In this document: positions 58,701 to 64,000 of the stretch, in pieces | Layout: the number at the start of each line of letters is the position of its first letter | How positions within the stretch are numbered: position 1 is the first letter of the stretch | DNA from: PWXP01 sp034005525 | Lineage (GTDB): Bacteria > Planctomycetota > Planctomycetia > Pirellulales > Thermoguttaceae | Assembly: GCA_034005525.1 (NCBI GenBank) | Contig: JAVEUP010000007.1 | Coordinates: forward strand, 1 to 64,000 | DNA: 64,000 bases | Direction of reading: 5' to 3' | Translations under genes and position numbers: made by a program | Notes under the pieces: generated by a model | What the model was told of the DNA's origin: nothing | The model's database searches: none | What the model saw: only the letters and a program-made list of their open reading frames with translations

Positions 58701-59967
58701 CAATGCGCACCGGTACCACGGCGTCGGGGGTGACAAAGAGACTCGCCAAGGGCTGTTCGAAGGTCACGCTCGGCGGCGGATCAGGCACGGTATACAGATC
58801 CCATTGCGGGCTTTCGCTGCGCAGTCCTTCGATGTCGACCAGTTCAAACCAGTATTCTCCCAAGACGTCTATTGCCGGTTCTCGCCCGCCCGGAGCGGGG
58901 ATGCGGAAGCGCCGGCCCTCGCGGTCGAGGGCGGCGGCAATCGGCTCCCGGTCGCTCAAGTGCAACAGGAGCGACCGGAGAGGCTTATTGGCCGTCCCCG
59001 AAACCGCAATCGCGGTACCTTCAAGCACGCGAAGGTGCTTCTCCGCGATGTACGGCGGACAGCTTGTGTACTCCGGCGGCGAAAGCCGCAACTCCAGTTC
59101 ATCCATGGCCGGGGGCTCCGCAACCTCGACTTCCAGCCACGGCATCGAGGTATCGTCGCCACCGACCGCGCGATACGCGAACGGGCGAGTAACGCTTTCA
59201 CGCCGTGCAAACGCGGTGGTCCGGCTGCGCCGCCGCATCGGTTCGCGCTGGACGCTCGCGCCATCGGGCAGAGACGAGCGATACTCGATCTGTACGTCGT
59301 CAGGAAGCCTGGCGCCGCGACGGTCGATCACCTCCACCTCGAACGCCTGCCCGCGGGCGACGCGCTGCACCGGGTTGCGAAACTCCAGGTGGGTCTGTTG
59401 GGGCCAGGCCGGTGCCGCCACCGGCCTGGCAAGGCGCGCCAGGGCGATCCGGGCGGAGATCGGGTCGAGAGCAATCAGAACGGCCGCCACCAGGCACACG
59501 GCCAGCGAAAACCCGACCGCGCGGAATGCCGCGCGCGGATCGAGCGCCGTTCGGAAGTCCAATGGTCGAGCCAGGTGCCAGGTGCGCTCAATCACGGCGC
59601 GCCGCAGCGCGGGCGAGCCGGCTGTGAGTTCGTTGTCCGGTTGGTCCAGAAACTCCAGAGCGCACGCCAACTGGTCGCCCAATTCGGGAAACCGCCGCTT
59701 CAAGCGCAAGGCAATCTCGGCATCGGCCAGGTGGGTGGACAGCGGAACCCACAAGCAACGATACGCGGTCCAGGCGAAAACTGCCAACAAGCCCAGCGAA
59801 CTGAGCATGCGGACCCCCGGATCGCGCAACCGCAGCAGGTAGTCTGCCGCCCCCAAAGCGACCGCCGCAGCGACCATCGCCGCAACGGTTGCGCCGACGC
59901 CGTACACCAACAGCAGTTGCCGCAGGCGGCTTCGGAGGTGCGCGATTTTTTCTTGCAGCGGGTGCAT
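55717..59967 (-). CDS. DUF4175-like giant membrane protein with translated REPIN-like insert
   Basis: A 1416-residue protein. Membrane helices occur at about 18-45, 55-75 and 150-170; the rest is extracytoplasmic. Beta-domains lie at about 200-540, followed by long Ala/Gln/Leu-rich helices and coiled coils (about 560-1290) and a Ser/Gln/Pro-rich C-terminus. The pattern fits DUF4175-like proteins, which sit with vWA/BatA genes; their function is not known. At residues about 917-945, EPEKGSEPEKGSGAFSRNG (continuing PEGASQK then RLLTPF) is encoded by the palindrome 57131-57217. No convincing ribosome-binding site precedes the ATG at 59967. The stop of the vWA gene is at 59980. Confidence 0.82.
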   Translation of the reverse strand: MHPLQEKIAHLRSRLRQLLLVYGVGATVAAMVAAAVALGAADYLLRLRDPGVRMLSSLGLLAVFAWTAYRCLWVPLSTHLADAEIALRLKRRFPELGDQLACALEFLDQPDNELTAGSPALRRAVIERTWHLARPLDFRTALDPRAAFRAVGFSLAVCLVAAVLIALDPISARIALARLARPVAAPAWPQQTHLEFRNPVQRVARGQAFEVEVIDRRGARLPDDVQIEYRSSLPDGASVQREPMRRRSRTTAFARRESVTRPFAYRAVGGDDTSMPWLEVEVAEPPAMDELELRLSPPEYTSCPPYIAEKHLRVLEGTAIAVSGTANKPLRSLLLHLSDREPIAAALDREGRRFRIPAPGGREPAIDVLGEYWFELVDIEGLRSESPQWDLYTVPDPPPSVTFEQPLASLFVTPDAVVPVRIVAKDNLAVRQITLHYRIDSSTAAHGGLSRLSQHGEKDSRPDGHSAATTGLPSSHGPDVEGELVLFEGPAKAPPPANGRPSPLDSPGDHRAAETRWALEPLGLRPGDQLILTATAGDYLPSTGESPPIRLSVITRRELEDRITARQNLILAELRRALDMQRSSRSQVAELAVRLDEVKQLARPDVDQLQAAELAQRRIEGDLTGQRESVPAYVADLLADLDNNRVDRPDLRRRMQSLLAELDGLAREHLPPIGHELTTAIKSAQADGAPAGETWPADPAVAQSLLAAGGHQDRVIATLEQILEDLGRWDNYRRFFRDVGRLLREQEDIGTRTVESGRRTMGRDPRELPPADVAELRVLAGGQLELARQLDRMGAEMDRAARQLDATDPLAADTLAHAVDEIRRRSLSGLMRTGSAHLEQNRLGQAVEVQQGVRGMLQDVLDILANRREHELERLIERLRELEAELADMLRRQTDVAAGFRTAAGEQEEEAEPEKGSEPEKGSGAFSRNGPEGASQKRLLTPFLALESLARRQAELADESLLAARRLERLLVREAARSAAQASGRMSEAGQAAAAGNAAGGAEQSRQARELLELAHRHLEARRRQAQAELVAEQLARLEDAVKHLHNSQQKVVDATQQLDQLADSPDGLTRAHLADLNDVVRLQLSTESETRHLSAKLVGAEAVQLVLDGAAGYMAEAAAWLGQQQTGPQTQQLALRARDRLAMLIEAFHTDPADPSQDPAGGGAGSGAEGESMGEPIAAAEVKLLRLLQQDINRRTAELAVSVAGQQSVSEAQRGQFDGLVEEQGRLADLTLGLLSEPAGQDDDDLLRELGQAGVSEDAHPLLAIARQMRDVQARLGQQAADGQTTAMQEQIVAQLDALLQQARSEASASGESARQAPATADRQPRPQPDEFPGGADRDPREAPARESADEPRAAEPVAQTPDQQRALHTMERLWNQLPERQREQLLQLAPEQFLPKYESLIEQYFRRLSQDQGR
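57131..57235. repeat. Second REPIN-like palindrome inside the DUF4175-like gene, with a partial duplication
   Basis: Perfect 29-base arms (57131-57159 and 57189-57217) contain the 23-base arms of the copy at 53865, with an identical 29-base centre. Immediately after the right arm an 18-base piece of the arm end (TGACCCCTTTTCTGGCTC) repeats once more (57218-57235), adding EPEKGS to the protein. Confidence 0.9.
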
Positions 59968-59979
59968 ACTATATGTATT

Positions 59980-62400
59980 CTACACCATGCCCCCAAGTTT
60001 GCGTAAGATCCACTCACACGTGAGCAATACCAGAAAGACGAATAACACCGGCCATTGGTTCCAGAGCGGCCGAGGCGGCAGCGGCTCGATGGGCACCTGC
60101 CGGCCGGGCGGGAGGTCGTGAGGCAGTCGCGCGGCGCCGTCCAGAGTGTACACTTTGCCCCCGGTCTGGCGGGCCGCTTGGCGGAGGGCCGCAAGGTCGG
60201 TCCGGGTTTGCTCGAACTCGCCGGGCGGGGCCACCATGGAGAAATCGAGCGAAGGGGCCGCGTCCGGAAGTGACGGAATGGCCACCCAGGCGTGGTACGA
60301 GCCAATCCCCGGCCGTGCCAGCGTGGCCTCGAACGTACCCCGCCGCGCAGCGCTGCGACGAAGCGTCATCCGCTGCGTCTGATGGCCCGCGTGTTCCACG
60401 ACCACGGTCACGCCGTCGTCTTCCGGCGGCGCCAACCGTTCATCAAGGAAGCGCAGCCGCAACTGCACCGGCTCGCCGTAGGTGTACTCGCGGCGGTCGC
60501 TGGTCAACACGGCATGACGGCCCTCGGCGGCAAGCTTCGAGCGAGCGAGATACCGAATCATCTGAACCCAGTAGCGCTGGAAGAACACGTCGCCTGCGCG
60601 CCAGCGCCATCGCCACGTTTCGTCGGTCGCGTGCATGAGCACCTTGCCCGACCCGACGTATTGCAGGCAGATGACCGGCAAGGGCTGCCCATGGCTGCCA
60701 GTCTCGCTCGGATGCACCGCCAGCACGCGCACACCCGGCTTCAAGTCGCCCAGTTCGGCAAACCAGTACAGCGGCGGCAGGTTCTGCCATATCCGGGCAT
60801 TCTCGGACGGGTCGAGCCCCAACTGCATTGGCGGGCTCAATAGGCCAAGCTCCGTGGGCTGCACGCGGAAGCCCTCGTTGGCGGCTTCGTCGGCCCTGGG
60901 CAGCCGTACCATCCCGGGATCGCTGGGAAACAGGCGCGCCAACGGGGTATCGCGATACGCCGACGGCATGAACTGCGGCCCGGCGATGAAGATCAACGCT
61001 CCTCCTTGCCCCGGCCGATCGACAAACTCTGCGACGCCTTCGAGCATCGACTGGCTGATCAGCGCCGGATTGACGTCGCCGAAGATAATGACGTCGTATG
61101 AGAACAACTCCTCGCGCCTCAACGGGAAGGGGCGCAACACCGGCTCGCCGCCTTCCGCAACGGCGTCGTGGTGCAGTAGTTCTAAGTCGGCCTGCTGCAA
61201 GACGGCGTGCAACTGAATGCTTGTCTCGGCGCGCGTGAGCATATTCCAGAGATACCGGAACTCGAAGCTCGGGTAGGCCTGCACCAGAAGCACGCGAATC
61301 TTCTCGTCGCTGACCGTCACGTTCCGTTGCTGACGGTTGTTCTCCACCTGGAGTTCGCCTTCAAGCGGCTCGGCTTCGAGCGTGTACCGGAACTGGCCGA
61401 CCGATTCGGGCCGGTGCGTGACTCGCACGGCTTGTGTGCGGCCGTCGGGCCCCAGGGTGACCTTCTGCTGCGCCAGCGCCCCCGGCTCGTCCTCCTTGCG
61501 CAGCACAATGTTGACCTCCTTGCCGGCGAAGCCCGTAGCCGTCAGTCTCGCCTCGAAGTTGAGAATATCGCCGACGAACACCAAATCGTCGACAAGCAAA
61601 TCGGCAAGCTTCACGTCGCGCACCGGCTGGTCGTCGCCGATGCCGACGAGGAATAGGGGCACGCCGCGGCGCCCGGCCGAGGCGGCCCCGTCGTCCAGTG
61701 GGGCCCCTTCGGTCACGATGCCGTCGGTCAGGGCCACGATGGCCGCGGGCGCCGTTCCCCGCAAGTCGTCCAAGATGGTGCGGACCGCGTCGCCCAGTCG
61801 CGTCGACTTGCCCGTGGCATCCGTGGCAACCACTTCTTCGACCACGGCATCGAGATCGGTTCCCGACCCGGCCCGCGCGCCGGAGGGCGTATCAGCCAGA
61901 TAGTAGACGCGGAGCTTATAGTCGTTCAGGAGGCTGCGAAGGAGACGATTGTCCTGGTCGAGCAGCAACGCCCGCGCAAGATTCCATCGCGTCGGCTCGG
62001 CGGCGGGCGTGCCAAGCCGGCGCAGTCCATCGCGCAACTTCGCGGCATGCACCTCACTGCCGGGATCGGCAACGGTCATGCTTTCCGAGTTGTCCAGCAA
62101 CACGGCCACGTAAGGCAGACCCGTCCGCTTCAGCCCTAGGCTTACCTGGGCCAACATGACCAGCAAGATGGCGACCAGCGCAAGCCTCATGCCGGCCAGG
62201 GTCATGCGCATCCAGACCGGCGTGCGACGGTTCTCACGCAGATAGATGCCGACCACGTAGCCGCCGGCAATCACCAAGAGCAACAACGTGGCCCACGCCG
62301 GCAGCGGCCAAAGGTAATCGAGAGTCCAGGCCGTACCCTCGCCGGGCTCGCCATCGATGCCGAGCCATCTCTCCAGCCAATAGGGCAACGTACCGGTCAT
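59980..62400 (-). CDS. vWA-domain membrane protein
   Basis: Predicted as 806 residues from the ATG at 62400, which overlaps the stop of the preceding gene by four bases (ATGA); the longer frame from 62574 lies inside the neighbour. Two membrane helices lie near the N-terminus (WPLPAWATLLLLVIAGGYVV and MRLALVAILLVMLAQVSLGL), then the vWA domain starts at YVAVLLDNSESMTVAD with MIDAS D-x-S-x-S. A glutamine-amidotransferase-like stretch with DVIIFGDVNPALIS and PGQGGALIFIAGPQFMP follows, and a C-terminal membrane helix (WNQWPVLFVFLVLLTCEWIL). It is probably a stress or aerotolerance-type complex subunit. Confidence 0.85.
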   Translation of the reverse strand: MTGTLPYWLERWLGIDGEPGEGTAWTLDYLWPLPAWATLLLLVIAGGYVVGIYLRENRRTPVWMRMTLAGMRLALVAILLVMLAQVSLGLKRTGLPYVAVLLDNSESMTVADPGSEVHAAKLRDGLRRLGTPAAEPTRWNLARALLLDQDNRLLRSLLNDYKLRVYYLADTPSGARAGSGTDLDAVVEEVVATDATGKSTRLGDAVRTILDDLRGTAPAAIVALTDGIVTEGAPLDDGAASAGRRGVPLFLVGIGDDQPVRDVKLADLLVDDLVFVGDILNFEARLTATGFAGKEVNIVLRKEDEPGALAQQKVTLGPDGRTQAVRVTHRPESVGQFRYTLEAEPLEGELQVENNRQQRNVTVSDEKIRVLLVQAYPSFEFRYLWNMLTRAETSIQLHAVLQQADLELLHHDAVAEGGEPVLRPFPLRREELFSYDVIIFGDVNPALISQSMLEGVAEFVDRPGQGGALIFIAGPQFMPSAYRDTPLARLFPSDPGMVRLPRADEAANEGFRVQPTELGLLSPPMQLGLDPSENARIWQNLPPLYWFAELGDLKPGVRVLAVHPSETGSHGQPLPVICLQYVGSGKVLMHATDETWRWRWRAGDVFFQRYWVQMIRYLARSKLAAEGRHAVLTSDRREYTYGEPVQLRLRFLDERLAPPEDDGVTVVVEHAGHQTQRMTLRRSAARRGTFEATLARPGIGSYHAWVAIPSLPDAAPSLDFSMVAPPGEFEQTRTDLAALRQAARQTGGKVYTLDGAARLPHDLPPGRQVPIEPLPPRPLWNQWPVLFVFLVLLTCEWILRKLGGMV

Positions 62401-64000
62401 GATTGCGCCTGGTATCCGAATCGCCATGCAAGGTAGGTTTCCGCCAGCAACAGGCAAAGCGCCGCTGCAAGCAGGGCAAGATGCAGCCGCCCGGGCCCCC
62501 CGCGCAGGGCGACCGTTTGCGGGCGCTCTGGCTCCTGCCACGTCGTCTTGTACTCGAAAGGAATGCCGGGCCAAACCTCGCTGCGCAGCCAGTCGACGCC
62601 GACCTGGGCCAAATCGCTCTCGGCGGTATCGACGTTCGCGGCGAACAGACGCTCCTGCTCATCGGGGCCGGCCGTACGAACGGCGTAGAAGCCGCTCTGC
62701 CGGGTCGCGGTATAAGTCCAATCGCGCTGATTGCCCAGTCCGCTAAGCCGGACCTCGCGGCGATCGCCCTCCGGCGTGCGCACCTCGACCGAGCCCAGTC
62801 CGCCCGCCGCAGCGACCGTTCCGCGAAGCGGCTCGCCCGTGGTCACGTTCCGCCCCGTCATCCGATCCGTCAGGCAGAATGCCAGCAACTCCTGCACCAG
62901 CGGAACGAAGCTGGGCAACAGCGGCATGGCAGTCCACGAGGTATCGGCCGACGTGGCAACCAAGACGACCCGCCCCCGGGCGACCGGCTGCTCGACGACC
63001 AAAGGATCGCCGCCGGGCAGCCGCAGCACGACCCGGGCCGGGCTGTCCTCGGGCACGGTCAGGCGCTGGTGCTTGCCGACCGGGGCCGTCAGGAGCCCGG
63101 CGTGCCCGGCACCCCGAAACGCGTCGAGCATAGGATGCCGATACTCAAGAGGATCGAGCCTCCCTTCGGCCGTTTCAACCACGGGCCCCAACTCGGCGGG
63201 TAGAAGCCGATTCTCCTCCTTGGCGCCCGGCCCGAGTTCACGGTTGTAGCGGTCGGCCATCACTTGATCGCCCATGAAGAACACCAGGCTGCCGCCGCCG
63301 CGCAGGTAGGCGCTGAGGACGTCGGCTTCGCTGGAGGTGAACTGCGCTACGTTGCACATGGCCACGAGATCATAACGGGACAGGTCGCGTTCCAGAATGG
63401 CGCTTTCCGCGGCCACTTCCACTTCGACCGGAGGCGAGAGCCCGGGCTCATCGCCCGGCGCCAGGGCAACGGCCAGGTAATCGCAGGCGCCGCCGAACGG
63501 CTTGCCTGACGGACGCCCCTCGATGCATAGCACGCCAACGCTGCGCCGCACCGGCACGGCCAGGTACCGGCGATTGTCCACCGCCAGCGCATCGCCCTCG
63601 GCGCGGACCTCGACCGCGTGATCGCCGGGCGCGTCGAATCGATACTCCAATAGCACGGTTGCCTCTCCGCCGGCCGGCACGTCGATAGGCCGTTGCGCCA
63701 CCCGCCGCCCATCGACGTGCAACTCGACCGTCTGCCTGCCGACGGCCTGGGCGGCGAAACTCTTCACCATGGCCTCGAACCGGCAGGTGCGTCCCGCGAT
63801 GGCCGGCGCCGTCAACAGCCGTAACCCGGCCACGGCAAGGTTGTCGGCCGCCGGCTGGCCGACGTCGATCAGCGCGAGCGTCGCCACTTCCGCCAAACTG
63901 GTTACCTGGCGCTGGTGGTCGGCGCGGGCCGCTTTCGATAGGCGGGGCGCCCAGGCGGCGCGCTGCAGGTCGGTCAGGAAGTAGACCTCGTGCCGCACCA
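62397..64000 (-). CDS. BatA-like aerotolerance-type membrane protein, 5' end beyond the window
   Basis: The frame is open from the right edge; the first visible codons (HEVYFLTDLQRAAW) are the vWA-type HEVYFLTD stretch found internally in BatA-like proteins, so the N-terminus, membrane anchors and MIDAS lie outside. The visible 533 residues include beta-domains (VELHVDGRRVAQRPIDVPAGG, VRTPEGDRREVRLSG), a gatase-like segment (YDLVAMCNVAQFTSSEADVLS, RGGGSLVFFMGDQVM) and a C-terminal membrane helix (LALLAAALCLLLAETYLAW). It overlaps the downstream vWA gene by four bases. Genes for a MoxR AAA+ ATPase and DUF58 protein are expected further upstream in such operons. Confidence 0.85.
   Translation of the reverse strand, partial: VRHEVYFLTDLQRAAWAPRLSKAARADHQRQVTSLAEVATLALIDVGQPAADNLAVAGLRLLTAPAIAGRTCRFEAMVKSFAAQAVGRQTVELHVDGRRVAQRPIDVPAGGEATVLLEYRFDAPGDHAVEVRAEGDALAVDNRRYLAVPVRRSVGVLCIEGRPSGKPFGGACDYLAVALAPGDEPGLSPPVEVEVAAESAILERDLSRYDLVAMCNVAQFTSSEADVLSAYLRGGGSLVFFMGDQVMADRYNRELGPGAKEENRLLPAELGPVVETAEGRLDPLEYRHPMLDAFRGAGHAGLLTAPVGKHQRLTVPEDSPARVVLRLPGGDPLVVEQPVARGRVVLVATSADTSWTAMPLLPSFVPLVQELLAFCLTDRMTGRNVTTGEPLRGTVAAAGGLGSVEVRTPEGDRREVRLSGLGNQRDWTYTATRQSGFYAVRTAGPDEQERLFAANVDTAESDLAQVGVDWLRSEVWPGIPFEYKTTWQEPERPQTVALRGGPGRLHLALLAAALCLLLAETYLAWRFGYQAQS

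Noticed and set aside
58381..60006. Long plus-strand frame opposite the DUF4175-like gene
   Set aside because: Arg-rich composition without domains; the minus-strand frame encodes membrane helices and coiled coils.

Overview
The window looks like chromosomal DNA of a free-living Planctomycete, probably from the Pirellulales or a related order. The evidence is high GC, long secreted proteins of unknown function, Tat-exported Gfo/Idh/MocA oxidoreductases and xylose-isomerase-like enzymes, DUF4838 and NPCBM domains, Ser/Thr kinases with large C-terminal extensions, a BatA/vWA/DUF4175/terpene-cyclase-fold operon, and many dispersed palindromic repeats next to a REP-associated (RAYT-like) transposase. 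This assignment is inferred from gene content and was not tested by phylogeny.

Layout. 0-4 kb: a RAYT-like gene running off the left edge, a decaying tandem repeat, and a DUF4838 secreted protein flanked by two inverted copies of a short motif. 4.1-7.1 kb: a sigma-54-type histidine kinase/response regulator pair, with a -24/-12 promoter and a palindromic upstream site. 7.2-14 kb: a co-directional set of Ser/Thr kinase, HEAT-repeat protein, beta-propeller and esterase. 14-19.8 kb: a small conserved protein, a 1318-aa secreted protein, tRNA-Arg(TCG) and a Cys-rich lipoprotein. 20.2-29.8 kb is largely housekeeping: an LsrG-like monooxygenase fused end to end with mutS, cysK, metG, an ECF sigma factor with its putative membrane regulator, a small lipoprotein, a parvulin and a PP2C phosphatase. 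30-34 kb: a Tat-exported deacetylase-like protein and a GH31 glycosidase. 34-39.8 kb: a minus-strand operon of kinase, vWA protein, zinc metallopeptidase and ATP-grasp ligase. 40.2-43.8 kb: two sugar isomerase/epimerase-like proteins and a Gfo/Idh/MocA oxidoreductase. 44-47 kb is an accessory stretch with a MazF-type and a VapC-type toxin-antitoxin module, gene remnants and a long inverted repeat. 47-51.8 kb: a beta-helix/LamG protein and a second Gfo/Idh/MocA oxidoreductase. 52-64 kb: an AraC regulator broken by an amber codon, an NPCBM protein, a squalene-cyclase-fold protein, a DUF4175-like giant, and vWA and BatA-like membrane proteins that run off the right edge.

Themes. Carbohydrate uptake and processing (DUF4838, GH31, beta-helix, isomerases, oxidoreductases) dominates. 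Signalling is rich: a sigma-54 two-component pair, an ECF sigma factor with its regulator, two kinases and one PP2C. The kinase, vWA and PP2C set resembles the YegI/YegL/YegK trio of E. coli, here linked to a peptidase/ATP-grasp pair.

The most unusual observation is a 75-bp palindromic element, identical in two copies 3.3 kb apart, inserted in the same reading frame into two neighbouring protein-coding genes. It appears to be translated as part of both proteins.
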